A stretch of 64,000 nucleotides of DNA from assembly GCF_029688865.1 (NCBI RefSeq), contig NZ_JARUKV010000012.1, forward strand, positions 83,753 through 147,752, written 5' to 3'. Positions 11,308 through 20,970 of this stretch are shown piece by piece (within the stretch, counting starts at the first letter, position 1; every line of letters begins with the position of its first letter). Below the pieces are notes generated by a model. That model was not told the origin of the DNA. It was given only the letters and a program-made list of their open reading frames with translations, and searched no databases. The translations under genes were made by a program, and so were the position numbers. This stretch comes from Natronococcus sp. A-GB7. GTDB lineage: Archaea > Halobacteriota > Halobacteria > Halobacteriales > Natrialbaceae.

Positions 11308-11865
11308 ATGAAACACGTGAAGATTCCGCAGGACCGCATCGGTGTCCTCATCGGTGAGGGCGGCGAGACGATGCGCGAGATCGAGGCGGCGGCGGAGGTC
11401 CGTCTGGACATCGACTCGGAGAACGGTTCCGTCGCCGTCGAGACCGTCGGCGATCCCGTTCGCGGCCTCAAGGGGCCCGAGATCGTTCGCGCGATCGGTC
11501 GCGGCTTTCCGCCAGAGGAGGCGTTGCAGCTGCTCGAGGACGACATGATGCAACTCGACATCGTCGACATCGACGCCGCCGCACGCAACAAAAACGACAT
11601 GAAACGCAAGAAGGGCCGGCTCATCGGTGAGGACGGCCGCACCCGCGAGCTTATGGAGGAGCTGTCGGGAGCCGACGTCGTCATCTACGGCTCGACGCTC
11701 GGCGCGATCGGGACTCCCCCGGAGGTCGACGCCGTCCGTACCGCCGCCGAGATGCTGCTCGACGGTGCCCCCCACGGAACGGTGTACTCGTTCCTCGAGG
11801 AGCGCCACAACGAGATGAAACACCAGGGGATGCAGTACCACCGCTACCCCGGTAGCGAATCCTGA
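11308..11865 (+). CDS. KH domain RNA-binding protein (Dim2/Pno1-like)
   Basis: A 185-aa protein with two KH-like domains. The first carries the GxxG loop in IGEGGETM, the second in IGEDGRTRELMEELSGADVVIYG. This is the architecture of archaeal Dim2/Pno1-like proteins, which bind the 3' end region of 16S rRNA during small-subunit maturation and work with Rio1, encoded 2 kb upstream. The start at 11308 (MKHVKIPQDRIGVLIGE) is about 27 bp after a TATA-like CCTTAACC, suggesting a leaderless mRNA; in-frame codons upstream look non-coding. Confidence 0.92.
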   Translation: MKHVKIPQDRIGVLIGEGGETMREIEAAAEVRLDIDSENGSVAVETVGDPVRGLKGPEIVRAIGRGFPPEEALQLLEDDMMQLDIVDIDAAARNKNDMKRKKGRLIGEDGRTRELMEELSGADVVIYGSTLGAIGTPPEVDAVRTAAEMLLDGAPHGTVYSFLEERHNEMKHQGMQYHRYPGSES

Positions 11866-11990
11866 TCGCTCGCGTTTCGGCCGAAACGTGTTTTCGTCGC
11901 GCTCGTTGCATATAAATAGTGGAACGAGCGCCAGTACCGAATCCCCGTACTGAACCGTTGTGTGAGGGGTTGTGTCATCCTATAGCGAAG

Positions 11991-12000
11991 CTTTTATATA
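11991..12000 (+). promoter_or_regulatory. TATA box of the thermosome gene
   Basis: The sequence CTTTTATATA lies 28-37 bp before the thermosome ATG at 12028 and is preceded by a purine-rich BRE-like GCGAAG. The spacing puts the transcription start a few bases from the start codon, so the mRNA is probably leaderless. This is one of the strongest TATA matches in the window, in keeping with a highly expressed, heat-inducible gene. Confidence 0.75.
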
Positions 12001-12027
12001 GAATAGCAATCAATCCATCAGGTGACT

Positions 12028-13704
12028 ATGGCACAACAGCAGATGGGCAACCAGCCCCTTATCGTACTCTCGGAGGACAGCCAGCGAACGTCCGGCAAGG
12101 ACGCCCAGTCGATGAACGTCCAGGCCGGCAAGGCCGTCGCCGAGTCGGTACGGACCACACTCGGTCCGAAAGGGATGGACAAGATGCTCGTCGACTCCTC
12201 GGGCAACGTCATCGTCACGAACGACGGCGTGACGCTGCTCTCGGAGATGGAGATCGACCACCCGGCGGCCGACATGATCGTCGAAGTCGCCGAGACCCAG
12301 GAGGACGAGGTCGGTGACGGAACGACGAGCGCCGTCGTCGTCGCCGGCGAACTCCTCACCCAGGCCGAGGATCTCCTCGACCAGGATATCCACGCCACCA
12401 CCCTCGCCCAGGGGTACCGCCAGGCCGCCGAGGAGGCCACGGAGGCCCTCGAAGAGATTGCCATCGACGTCGACGAGGACGACGAGGAAATCCTCCACCA
12501 GATCGCCGCGACGGCGATGACCGGCAAGGGCGCCGAGAGTGCCCGCGACCTGCTCGCCGAGCTCGTCGTCAGCGCCGTCCAGTCCGTCGCGGACGACGAC
12601 GAGGTCGACACGGACAACATCAAAGTCGAGAAGGTCGTCGGCGGCTCGATCGAGAACTCCGAGCTCGTCGAGGGCGTCATCGTCGACAAGGAGCGCGTCT
12701 CCGAGAACATGCCGTACTTCGCCGAGGACGCCAATGTCGCGATCGTCGACGGCGACCTCGAGATCAAGGAGACCGAGATCGACGCCGAGGTCAACGTCAC
12801 CGACCCCGACCAGCTCGAGCAGTTCTTAGAGCAGGAGGAGGCCCAGCTCCAGGAGATGGCCCAGAAGGTCGCCGACGCCGGCGCCGACGTCGTCTTCGTC
12901 GACGGCGGCATCGACGACATGGCCCAGCACTACCTGGCCCAGGAGGGCATCATCGCCGTCCGTCGCGTCAAGTCCAGCGACCAGAGTCAGCTGGCCCGCG
13001 CAACCGGCGCGACGCCCGTTACCAGCGTCGACGACCTCACCGAGGACGACCTCGGCTTCGCCGGCAGCGTCGCCCAGAAGGAGATCGCGGGTGACCAGCG
13101 TATCTTCGTCGAGGACGTCGACGACGCCAAGGCCGTCACCCTCATCCTCCGCGGCGGCACCGAGCACGTCATCGACGAGGTCGACCGCGCCATCGAGGAC
13201 TCCCTCGGTGTGGTGCGAACGACCCTCGAGGACGGCAAAGTCCTCGCCGGCGGCGGTGCCCCCGAGGTCGAGCTCTCGCTCGCTCTGCGGGACTACGCTG
13301 ACTCCGTCGGCGGGCGCGAGCAGCTGGCCGTCGAGGCGTTCGCGGACGCCCTCGAGGTCATCCCGCGCACGCTGGCCGAGAACGCCGGCCTCGACCCCAT
13401 CGACTCGCTGGTCGAGCTGCGCGCGGCCCACGACGGCGGTAACGAGGCCGCCGGACTGGACGCGTTCACCGGCGACACCATCGACATGGGCGAGGAAGGC
13501 GTCTACGAGCCGCTTCGTGTGAAGACCCAGGCGATCGAGTCGGCCACCGAGGCCGCCGTCATGCTGCTGCGCATCGACGACGTCATCGCCGCGGGCGACC
13601 TCGCGGTCGCCGACGACGACGACGACGAGGAGATGCCGCCGGGCGGCGGCGGTATGGGTGGCGGCATGGGCGGCATGGGTGGCGGTATGGGCGGCATGAT
13701 GTAG
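12028..13704 (+). CDS. Thermosome subunit (group II chaperonin)
   Basis: ATP-dependent protein-folding chaperonin subunit of the CCT/thermosome family. Signatures: [30 protein letters not shown] (ATPase core), the apical protrusion around [18 protein letters not shown], and [17 protein letters not shown] in the equatorial domain. The C-terminus is a Gly-Gly-Met tail ([15 protein letters not shown]) that projects into the cavity. 558 aa from ATG 12028; a GTG two codons earlier (12022) is possible, but the TATA spacing favours 12028. Haloarchaea usually carry two or three paralogues, so I do not assign a subunit letter. Confidence 0.97.
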   Translation: MAQQQMGNQPLIVLSEDSQRTSGKDAQSMNVQAGKAVAESVRTTLGPKGMDKMLVDSSGNVIVTNDGVTLLSEMEIDHPAADMIVEVAETQEDEVGDGTTSAVVVAGELLTQAEDLLDQDIHATTLAQGYRQAAEEATEALEEIAIDVDEDDEEILHQIAATAMTGKGAESARDLLAELVVSAVQSVADDDEVDTDNIKVEKVVGGSIENSELVEGVIVDKERVSENMPYFAEDANVAIVDGDLEIKETEIDAEVNVTDPDQLEQFLEQEEAQLQEMAQKVADAGADVVFVDGGIDDMAQHYLAQEGIIAVRRVKSSDQSQLARATGATPVTSVDDLTEDDLGFAGSVAQKEIAGDQRIFVEDVDDAKAVTLILRGGTEHVIDEVDRAIEDSLGVVRTTLEDGKVLAGGGAPEVELSLALRDYADSVGGREQLAVEAFADALEVIPRTLAENAGLDPIDSLVELRAAHDGGNEAAGLDAFTGDTIDMGEEGVYEPLRVKTQAIESATEAAVMLLRIDDVIAAGDLAVADDDDDEEMPPGGGGMGGGMGGMGGGMGGMM

Positions 13705-13705
13705 G

Positions 13706-13741
13706 CGAGGTTCGGAACGAGCGAAGCGAGTGAGAACCTCG
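13706..13741 (+). terminator. 3' hairpin after the thermosome gene
   Basis: A perfect 8-bp inverted repeat, CGAGGTTC at 13706-13713 and GAACCTCG at 13734-13741, is separated by a 20-nt loop and starts right after the stop codon. The loop holds the G/A-rich stretch GAGCGAAGCGAGTGA, common after haloarchaeal genes. It could stabilise or terminate the abundant mRNA. No strong T-run follows, so the terminator reading is tentative. Confidence 0.45.
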
Positions 13742-13902
13742 TAAAAGCGAGCGGGGAGCACGCGACCCGCGAGATCACGCTCGGCCCGCTCGGCTACCCA
13801 CCCGTCCGATCACGTATCGCATTCGATCGATTCGTCGGCCCACACGTCGATTTCTTTCGCCGCTCGTCCCGATAGCGGTCGGTGTGCTCGACAGTTAGCA
13901 CC

Positions 13903-13911
13903 ACTTAAGTA
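13903..13911 (+). promoter_or_regulatory. TATA box of the ornithine cyclodeaminase-family gene
   Basis: ACTTAAGTA is centred about 27 bp before the ATG at 13934, giving a probable leaderless transcript. The same ACTTAAGTA core occurs before the AbrB-like gene at 27728. Confidence 0.55.
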
Positions 13912-13933
13912 CTAGCCCGCAATATTCGCCGAT

Positions 13934-14926
13934 ATGCAGACACTTCTCCTGGACAGCGACGACGTCGACGAGCACGCGCGGATGGCCGACGTAATCGGTG
14001 CGGTCGAGGACGCCTTCGGGGCCTACGAGCGCGGCGACGCCCAGATGCCCGCCAAGTCCTACATCGATCTCCCGCAGTACAACGGCGACTTCCGGTCGAT
14101 GCCCGCCTACCTCGACGCGGGCGAGTGGGACGCCGCGGGCGTCAAGTGGGTCAACGTCCATCCCGACAACCCGACGGATCACGATCTGCCGACCGTGCTC
14201 GGGACGATGATCTACTCCGACCCGGAGACCGCCTCCCCGCTGGCGATCATGGACGGCACCGCGCTGACGATGAAACGCACGGGTGCCGCAGCGGCCGTCG
14301 CGACCGACTACCTCGCCATCGAGGACGCCACGTCGATGGGGGTCGTCGGTGCGGGCGTTCAGTCCTACACCCAGCTCGAGGCGATCAGCGAGATCCGTCC
14401 GATCGAGGAGGTCGTCGTCAGCGACCTCGACGACGACCGCGTCCAGCGGTTCATCGACGCCTACGACGACGAGTTCGACGTCCGCGCGGGCTCGATCTCC
14501 GAGGCGGGTCACTGTGACGTCCTCTCGACGGTGACGCCGGTCAGAGACCCAGTCGTCGGCCTCGAGGACGTTGGCGAACACACCCACGTCAACGCGATCG
14601 GCGCCGACGCCGAGGGGAAACACGAGCTGAGCGACGAGCTACTGCTCGAGTCGACGGTCGTCATCGACGACCACAAGCAGTGTACCCACTCCGGCGAGGT
14701 CAACGTCCCCTACAACGAGGGGACGCTCACGGACGAGGACATCTACGGCGAGATCGGCGAACTCGTCGTCGGCGAGAAGGCGGCCCGCGAGGACGACACC
14801 GGCGTTACCGTCTTCGACTCGACCGGACTCGCGATCCAGGACGTCGCGGCGGCCCGCGTCGTCTACGAGGACGCCCGGGAGCACGGGGCCGGTTTCGACT
14901 TCGGACTGATTCACACCGACCGGTAG
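13934..14926 (+). CDS. Ornithine cyclodeaminase / archaeal alanine dehydrogenase family protein
   Basis: A 330-aa NAD(P)-dependent enzyme of the OCD/mu-crystallin family. The substrate-side segment AKSYIDLPQYNGDFRSMPAYL and the AGVKWVNVHPDNP region are present, with the Rossmann loop as GVVGAGVQSYTQLEAI at about residues 136-150. The family includes ornithine cyclodeaminase (ornithine to proline), archaeal alanine dehydrogenase, and imine reductases. Sequence alone does not settle which. The gene stands alone between thermosome and a convergent sugar transporter. Intact and full length. Confidence 0.88.
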   Translation: MQTLLLDSDDVDEHARMADVIGAVEDAFGAYERGDAQMPAKSYIDLPQYNGDFRSMPAYLDAGEWDAAGVKWVNVHPDNPTDHDLPTVLGTMIYSDPETASPLAIMDGTALTMKRTGAAAAVATDYLAIEDATSMGVVGAGVQSYTQLEAISEIRPIEEVVVSDLDDDRVQRFIDAYDDEFDVRAGSISEAGHCDVLSTVTPVRDPVVGLEDVGEHTHVNAIGADAEGKHELSDELLLESTVVIDDHKQCTHSGEVNVPYNEGTLTDEDIYGEIGELVVGEKAAREDDTGVTVFDSTGLAIQDVAAARVVYEDAREHGAGFDFGLIHTDR

Positions 14927-14975
14927 TCGTCTCGGTCGTCGATCGAACGCTTCTTCCTCGAATCGCAGCGACCGA

Positions 14976-16412
14976 CTAGTCGTCGCTCCCGACGGCGTCG
15001 GGGTGCTCGTCCGGTCCGACGAGGGTCTTCTCGCGCAGGTCGGCCTCGATCTCCTCGAGCGAGCGCCCCTTCGTCTCGGGAACGAGCTTGTAGCAGAAGA
15101 CCAGCGCGGCCAGACAGCAGGCGCCGAAGAGCCAGAACGTGCTGGCCTGGCCGACGGCGTCGACCAGCCCGAGGAAGGTAAGCGAGACCAGCAGGTTCGC
15201 CCCCCAGTTGACGACCGTCGCGGCGCCCATCGCGGTACCCCGGATCTGGGTGGGGTAGATCTCGGAGATCAACAGCCAGAAGACGGGGCCGAGCCCGATC
15301 GCGAAGAAGGCGACGTACAGCATCAGGCCGATCGTCGCGAGCCAGCCGACGACTCCCGAGAGCCCGGGCAGGAAGAAGGCGAGCCCGAGGAGACCGAGCA
15401 TGACGGTCATCCCGACGAGCCCCGTGAGCAACAACGGTCGCCGACCGGTCCGGTCGATCAGGAGCACGGCGACGAGCGTCATCACGACGTTGACGACACC
15501 GATCCCGACCGTCGCCAGGATCGAGGCGGTATCCTGGAACCCGGTGGACTCGAGGATCACCGGGGCGTAGTACATCACGACGTTGATTCCGGTCACCTGC
15601 TGGAAGGCGGCCAGCCCGACCCCGACGACGAGCATCGGCCGAACCCACGGCTTGAACAGGTCGCCGACGGTGCCGGACTCGGTCTTGACCGTCTCCTTGA
15701 TCTCGCGGAGCTCCGCGGCGACTCGACTCTCCGTGCGCGTCCGAGAGAGCACGTCGCGGGCGTCGTCGACCCGCCCCTGTTCGTACAGCCAGCGGGGGCT
15801 CTCGGGCATAAACAGCATCCCGACGAACAGGACGACGGCAGGGATCATGCCGAGACCCAGCATCCAGCGCCAGTCACCGCCGCCCGAAAAGGCGTAGTTC
15901 ACGAGGTAGGCGATGAGGATACCGCTCGTAATCGTCAGCTGATTGAGCGAGACCAGCGAGCCGCGGATCTTCGGCGGCGCGAGCTCGGAGATGTAGAGGG
16001 GGCCGACCACGGACGCGAAACCGATCCCGACGCCGTTGATCAGTCGGCCGAAGATCAACACCTCGACGTTCGGGGCGATCGCCATGATGAGCGAGCCGAC
16101 GAAGAAGATCACGGCGCCGACGAGGATGAGTCGGCGCCGTCCGAGTCGGTCGGCGAGTCGACCGCCGAACGCGGCGCCGACGATCGCACCGCCCATCGCG
16201 CCGCTGACGATGAGCCCCTCGACGAACGAGGCGCTCATTGGGTAGCCAAACAGCGCGGTCAGATCGAAGCTGTTCTGGATGTACAGCATCGCGCCGGCGA
16301 TGACGCCGGTGTCGAAGCCGAACAACAGTCCGTTGAGCGCCGCCAGCGCGGCGACGACGTAGACGAAGGAGTTTCGTCCGGTCCCCTCTGGAGTCGCGTC
16401 TTTCGTTGCCAT
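14976..16412 (-). CDS. MFS sugar porter family transporter
   Basis: A 12-TM major facilitator of the sugar porter family, 478 aa. Diagnostic motifs: GFDTGVIAGA in TM1, GGRLADRLGRRR between TM2 and TM3, PESPRWLYEQGR after TM6, the QQVTGINVVMYYAP motif in TM7, DRTGRRPLL, and the C-terminal PETKGRSLEEIE. These mark proton-coupled sugar or polyol uptake; the substrate is not readable. Short soluble tails at both ends are acidic. It is convergent with the upstream OCD-family gene. Confidence 0.93.
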   Translation of the reverse strand: MATKDATPEGTGRNSFVYVVAALAALNGLLFGFDTGVIAGAMLYIQNSFDLTALFGYPMSASFVEGLIVSGAMGGAIVGAAFGGRLADRLGRRRLILVGAVIFFVGSLIMAIAPNVEVLIFGRLINGVGIGFASVVGPLYISELAPPKIRGSLVSLNQLTITSGILIAYLVNYAFSGGGDWRWMLGLGMIPAVVLFVGMLFMPESPRWLYEQGRVDDARDVLSRTRTESRVAAELREIKETVKTESGTVGDLFKPWVRPMLVVGVGLAAFQQVTGINVVMYYAPVILESTGFQDTASILATVGIGVVNVVMTLVAVLLIDRTGRRPLLLTGLVGMTVMLGLLGLAFFLPGLSGVVGWLATIGLMLYVAFFAIGLGPVFWLLISEIYPTQIRGTAMGAATVVNWGANLLVSLTFLGLVDAVGQASTFWLFGACCLAALVFCYKLVPETKGRSLEEIEADLREKTLVGPDEHPDAVGSDD

Positions 16413-16544
16413 GCGGTTAGAACTCGAGCGTTCTTTCTAACCCGAGTAAACTAACCTGTCGCTTTCGGATAACCTACATGAACGATAAAAGAATATAACG
16501 AACGAGTATCGACACCGGATCTCCCCTTCGCCTGAAACCCGTTT

Positions 16545-17315
16545 TTACTCTCGGTCCGGAAGCCGACGTGGGATCGACCCCCGAATCGGAAGCCGATCGC
16601 AGTAGTGAACGACCGGGTCGCCGGTCGGCGACGGCAGCCCGTTCGCCGCGAACATCGTGTTTTCGCGGATCGTGGCCTCGGCCGGCTGGAGCGGCCACGG
16701 ATCGTGAGCGATCTCTCCTCCCATCACGCCGTCACCCGACGGGGCGTAGAACCGTCGGCGCTCGGTAAGCCAGTAGGCGAGCGAATCGGTTTCGGGAACG
16801 GAGACATCTCCGGTAGGACGGTACGACGCCACGAATCGGGCTGGATCACCCGCCCTCGACCGGCGTCGCTCGCTCGAGAACTCGATTCGGTCGCCGTCGT
16901 CCTCGAGGGACATCCGGGCGGTGTAGACCGGAAGCCGAGTCGCTCGACCGATCGGTTCGCCGACCGCTGGGTTGTCGACGTCGACGCTGAAGAAGTAGAG
17001 CGCGGGGTCGCCGCGGTGTTCGACGTACGTCCGAACGTTGAGTTCGGTGATATCGAGCCTCGCGATAGAGGGGGTTCCCCGCAGTCCCGCGTCGGCGAGC
17101 ACGAACGGTAATACGCTGAGCCAGGCCCGCCCGTCTCGAGTCTCGAGTTCGAGCTGATCGGGAACGTGGGGCCGAAGCACCTCGGGGTCGATCGGCCAGT
17201 GGGCGAACAGCCCCTTCCGCCACGTCATCGCGGCGACGTACGGCGCCCTCGGGCTCGAGACACCGGCAACCGGCCATCGGGCGGGATCCGTCCGCTCTCG
17301 TCCGTCGTTTCTCAT
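16545..17315 (-). CDS. DUF2071 (YqjF-like) protein
   Basis: A 256-aa member of the YqjF/DUF2071 family of unknown function. The hallmark is MTWRKGLFAHWPIDPEVLRPHVPDQLELETRDGRAWLSVLPF near the N-terminus, followed by LNVRTYVEHRGDPALYFFSVD. Predicted soluble and cytoplasmic. The first 25 residues (MRNDGRERTDPARWPVAGV) are poorly conserved-looking, so translation could begin later, for example at MTWRKG. It lies between the sugar transporter and leuS, all on the minus strand. Confidence 0.85.
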   Translation of the reverse strand: MRNDGRERTDPARWPVAGVSSPRAPYVAAMTWRKGLFAHWPIDPEVLRPHVPDQLELETRDGRAWLSVLPFVLADAGLRGTPSIARLDITELNVRTYVEHRGDPALYFFSVDVDNPAVGEPIGRATRLPVYTARMSLEDDGDRIEFSSERRRSRAGDPARFVASYRPTGDVSVPETDSLAYWLTERRRFYAPSGDGVMGGEIAHDPWPLQPAEATIRENTMFAANGLPSPTGDPVVHYCDRLPIRGSIPRRLPDRE

Positions 17316-17391
17316 TCGGTGTCTCCACTACCCACAGGCGCGGGAATAAAAGAACAGCCTGCCCGTTCCACGCTCGTCGACGAGGTCGCCG

Positions 17392-20058
17392 TCAGTTCTC
17401 GGATCCGTCCTCGATCTCGATCGCCGGCCGACCGGGCTCGGCGTTCTTCAGCACGCTCTCGTCGACGGCCTCGGCGCGGCGAACGGTGACCGGGGCCTCG
17501 AACTCGCGCTCGAGCAGCCACGCGGCCGCCTCGAGGGCCTCGCGTTCCGCGTCGGGCCCGAGAGTCGTCGACAGCGCCTCGCGCTCGGCCTGCAGGTCCT
17601 GGCCGTAGTCGGCCGCGGCGTCGCCCTGCTCGCGGATGTGGGACTCCTGCATCAGTTCGCCGATCAGGTTCGGCGCATCGCTCTCGACCGCGATCTCTAA
17701 GGCGTCGTACTTCCAGTCGGGTGCGACGACGACGTCGATCGCCTGCGGATCTTCGATGCCGGCGACGTCGACGATGTCGCGGACGTCCTCGCGGGTGTTC
17801 TCGACCAGCTGTCGGCGTTTCCGGACGTGATCGCGGTCGATCTCGGCGGTCGGCCACTCGGCCTCGGCGGCGAACCCGTCGTAGCCGAGCTCGTCGTACA
17901 GCTCCTCGGCGATGTGGGGCGCGACGGGCGCCAGCAGCCGGACGACCGCCGACAGCCCTCGCTCGTAGGTGTCGGCGTGTGGCTCGGCGTACTCCGCGTA
18001 CTGTCTGAGCGTCCGAACCAGGTCCTGGACCTCTCGCAGCGCTCGGTTGAACGTCAGCTCGTCGTACTTTTCGGTCGCGATGGCGACCGTCGCGTCGATC
18101 TCGCCGTCGACGTAGCTCGCGACCGCGTCGTCGTCGCCGTCGGGATCGTCGTACTCCTCGACCATCCCCTGCAGGCGCGTCAGGAAGGCGTACGTCGAGC
18201 GCACGCCCTCCTCGCTCCAGTCGAAGTCCCGCTCGGGCTGGGCGGCCTGCATCATGAAGAGGCGGGCGGTGTCGGCGCCGTACTCCTCGACGATCCGCTG
18301 GGGCGAGACGACGTTCCCCTTCGACTTGGACATCTTCTCGCCCTCGAGCTGGACCATCCCCTGGGCGAGCAGGTTCGTGAACGGCTCGCGGTGCTCGAGG
18401 CCTTCGTGGTCGGCCAGCACCTTCGTGAAGAACCTCGAGTACAGCAGGTGCATCACGGCGTGTTCGATCCCGCCGACGTACTGGTCGACGGGCATCCAGT
18501 CGTTGGCCTGCTCGAGGTCGAAGGGGGCCTCGTCGAGCTCCGGCGAGACGTACCGCAGGAAGTACCACGAGGAGTCGACGAAGGTGTCCATCGTGTCGGT
18601 CTCGCGGGTGGCGGCCCCGCCACACTCCGGACAGGTCGTCTCCTTCCACTCCTCGGCCTCGTCCAGCGGGTTGCCGGTCGTGTTGATGAACTCCGGCAGT
18701 TCGACCGGCAGCTCCTCCTCGGAGAGGACGACCGATCCACAGCCGTCGTGGCAGTGGACGACCGGGATCGGCGTCCCCCAGTAGCGCTGGCGGGAGATCC
18801 CCCAGTCACGGAGCTGGTACTGAGTGGTCCACTCGGCGGTGTCGATATCGTCGGTCAGCCGTTCGCGGGCGACGCCGCTCTCGAGGCCGGAGTACTCACC
18901 GGAGTTGACCAACACACCGTCCTCGGTGTAGGCTTCCTCACTGACGTCGGGTGCCTCGGGGACGGTCTCGCTGTCCCAGTCGTCCGGCTCGGGGGCGATG
19001 ACGGGAACGATCTCCTCGTCCATCTTCGTCGCGAAGGCGTGGTCGCGTTCGTCGTGGCCCGGGACGGCCATCAGCGCGCCCGTCCCGACGTCCGAGAGGA
19101 CGAAGTCGGCGACGTACACCGGGATCTCCTCGCCAGTGACGGGGTTCGTGGCGGTCAGGTCGGTCTCGACGCCGTTTGGCTCGTCACCCTCGGGGTCGGC
19201 CTCCTCCTCGACGAAGTGGTGAACGTCCTCGTCGGTCTCGGCCACCTGCTCGCTGATCGGGTGGTCCGGCGCGAGCGCGAAGAACGTCGCGCCGTGGATG
19301 GTGTCGACGCGGGTCGTGAACGCCGTCACCGAGCCGTGGCCCTCTATCGAGAACTCGAGTTCGGTCCCCTCCTGGCGCCCGATCCAGTTGCGCTGCATCT
19401 GGCGCACCGAGTTGGGCCACCCCTCCAGCTCGTCGATGTCCTCGAGCAGTTCATCGGCGTACTCGGTGATCTTCAGGAACCACTGCTCGAGTTCGCGCTC
19501 CTCGACCGGCGTATCGCAGCGCCAGCAGAGTTCGGCCTCGCCCTCGACCTGCTCGTCGGCCAGGACGGTCTCGCACTCGGGACACCAGTTGACCTCGGCG
19601 TCGCGTCGGTCGACCAGCCCCTCCTCGTGGAACCGAGCGAAGAGCCACTGGTTCCACTTGTAGTAGTCAGGGGTGCAGGTGGCGATCTCGCGCTCCCAGT
19701 CGTAGCCAAAGCCCATCGACTCCATCTGGCCGCGCATCGTCTCGATGCAGTCGAACGTCCAGTCCCGCGGGTTGGTGTCGCGCTCCTTGGCCGCGTTTTC
19801 GGCGGGGAGGCCGAACGCATCCCACCCCATCGGGTGGAGCACGTCGTCGCCCTGCAGCCGTCGGAACCGGGCGTAGGCGTCCGTGATCGTGTAATTGCGA
19901 ACGTGGCCCATGTGGAGCTTCCCCGACGGGTACGGGTACATCCCGAGGACGTACGTCGGATCCTCGACGTCGTCGGGCGTTCGGTAGACGTCCGCCTCGT
20001 CCCACGCCTCCTGCCAGCGTCGTTCGACCGCCGCGTGGTCGTATCCCGCGTCGCTCAT
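17392..20058 (-). CDS. leuS: Leucyl-tRNA synthetase
   Basis: Class I aminoacyl-tRNA synthetase charging tRNA-Leu, 888 aa. The HIGH motif appears as HMGH at residues 49-52 (YPYPSGKLHMGHVRN) and KMSKS at 575-579. The CP1 editing domain lies between, with GTGALMAVPGHDERD. A zinc-ribbon-like pair CPECETVL...CWRC sits in the CP1 insertion. The C-terminal anticodon-binding region is present. The layout resembles the bacterial-type LeuRS with its long N-terminal catalytic half. A long frame on the opposite strand is a composition shadow. Confidence 0.97.
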   Translation of the reverse strand: MSDAGYDHAAVERRWQEAWDEADVYRTPDDVEDPTYVLGMYPYPSGKLHMGHVRNYTITDAYARFRRLQGDDVLHPMGWDAFGLPAENAAKERDTNPRDWTFDCIETMRGQMESMGFGYDWEREIATCTPDYYKWNQWLFARFHEEGLVDRRDAEVNWCPECETVLADEQVEGEAELCWRCDTPVEERELEQWFLKITEYADELLEDIDELEGWPNSVRQMQRNWIGRQEGTELEFSIEGHGSVTAFTTRVDTIHGATFFALAPDHPISEQVAETDEDVHHFVEEEADPEGDEPNGVETDLTATNPVTGEEIPVYVADFVLSDVGTGALMAVPGHDERDHAFATKMDEEIVPVIAPEPDDWDSETVPEAPDVSEEAYTEDGVLVNSGEYSGLESGVARERLTDDIDTAEWTTQYQLRDWGISRQRYWGTPIPVVHCHDGCGSVVLSEEELPVELPEFINTTGNPLDEAEEWKETTCPECGGAATRETDTMDTFVDSSWYFLRYVSPELDEAPFDLEQANDWMPVDQYVGGIEHAVMHLLYSRFFTKVLADHEGLEHREPFTNLLAQGMVQLEGEKMSKSKGNVVSPQRIVEEYGADTARLFMMQAAQPERDFDWSEEGVRSTYAFLTRLQGMVEEYDDPDGDDDAVASYVDGEIDATVAIATEKYDELTFNRALREVQDLVRTLRQYAEYAEPHADTYERGLSAVVRLLAPVAPHIAEELYDELGYDGFAAEAEWPTAEIDRDHVRKRRQLVENTREDVRDIVDVAGIEDPQAIDVVVAPDWKYDALEIAVESDAPNLIGELMQESHIREQGDAAADYGQDLQAEREALSTTLGPDAEREALEAAAWLLEREFEAPVTVRRAEAVDESVLKNAEPGRPAIEIEDGSEN

Positions 20059-20207
20059 CTGTTTATATACGTGTGGTAGCGTCGTCGTCGTATAACTTTC
20101 TATACAGTCTCTGGACCCTCATCCGGACTGGCGGGTCGAAAAACGGTGTTCGCGGTTGGTCGGCTCGGTTGCTCGAGACGTCCGAGAACGGAACGCCTCG
20201 GGGGCGA

Positions 20208-20627
20208 CTACTCGATGTCGATCGCTCTCGAGTCGTCGCCGCCTTCGACCTTCGGCAGTCGAACGGTCAGGACGCCGTTCTCGAAGCTTGCCGATACCGA
20301 CTCCTCCTCGACCGGGTCCGGAAGCCGGATCCGACGGTTGACCGACGTTCGGGTTCGTTCGCGTCGGATATACCGCTCGGAGGCGTGCTCGAGTTCGTCG
20401 GCCCGATCAGCCTCGAGGCGAAGCGTTCCCTCGGCGAGGGTGAGCTCGATGTCGTCGGTGTCGTAGCCGGGCAGGTCGGCCGTGACGACGTACTCCTCGG
20501 CTCTGTCGGCGACGTCGACCGGCACCGAACCCGGCACCTGAAGCCCGCCGCTGCCCATCCCGCCTTCGACCTGCTTGCTGACGCGGTCGAGCATCTCCTC
20601 GATCTCCTCGAAGGGGTTTCGTCGCAT
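20208..20627 (-). CDS. Hsp20/alpha-crystallin small heat shock protein
   Basis: ATP-independent holdase chaperone of 139 aa. The alpha-crystallin domain runs from about PVDVADRAEEYVVTADLPGYDTDDIELTL to SASFENGVLTVRLPKVEG, with the canonical A-x-x-x-n-GvL (SASFENGVL) signature; a short variable N-terminus contains MRRNPFEEIEEMLDRV. The start at 20627 is about 25-30 bp downstream of a minus-strand TATA-like AATTTATC near 20651-20658, so the mRNA is probably leaderless. Located upstream of leuS on the same strand. Confidence 0.93.
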   Translation of the reverse strand: MRRNPFEEIEEMLDRVSKQVEGGMGSGGLQVPGSVPVDVADRAEEYVVTADLPGYDTDDIELTLAEGTLRLEADRADELEHASERYIRRERTRTSVNRRIRLPDPVEEESVSASFENGVLTVRLPKVEGGDDSRAIDIE

Positions 20628-20970
20628 ACCTCGGCGTAGGTGCTCGACGGGGATAAATTCTGCTCGGAACGGAGTTCGAAAAGGACCACGCGAACAGGTG
20701 GCTCGGCTCCTCCGTTTTCCTTGCTCCGATCTCGAGGAGGCGTGGTCCGTATCGTCGTGCTCGGCTCTCGACACGCGATACGCCGTCTGGCTGATCACCG
20801 GACTTGCTATCGTCCCGCGACGTCAGTGCGTTCTACGTCCGAGCAGATAAATACTGTGCTTGGTATACTCACGCATTCGGCGCGTCGGTTCGCCGAGAAT
20901 CGTCGTGTCCTCTCGAGACAGCTACAGCGGCGGCTCTCGAGGCCACGGTAGAACAGCACGGGAGGAACGG
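20628..20970. other. Intergenic region between hsp20 and peroxiredoxin
   Basis: This 343-bp interval holds the hsp20 promoter (TATA-like element on the minus strand near 20651-20658) and an AT-rich patch GATAAATACTGTGCTTGGTATA at about 20848-20867. Short open frames here lack family features. I see no convincing gene or RNA. Confidence 0.5.

Noticed and set aside
17827..20079. A 750-aa plus-strand open frame
   Set aside because: It lies antisense to leuS, which has all class I synthetase motifs; the antisense frame has none.
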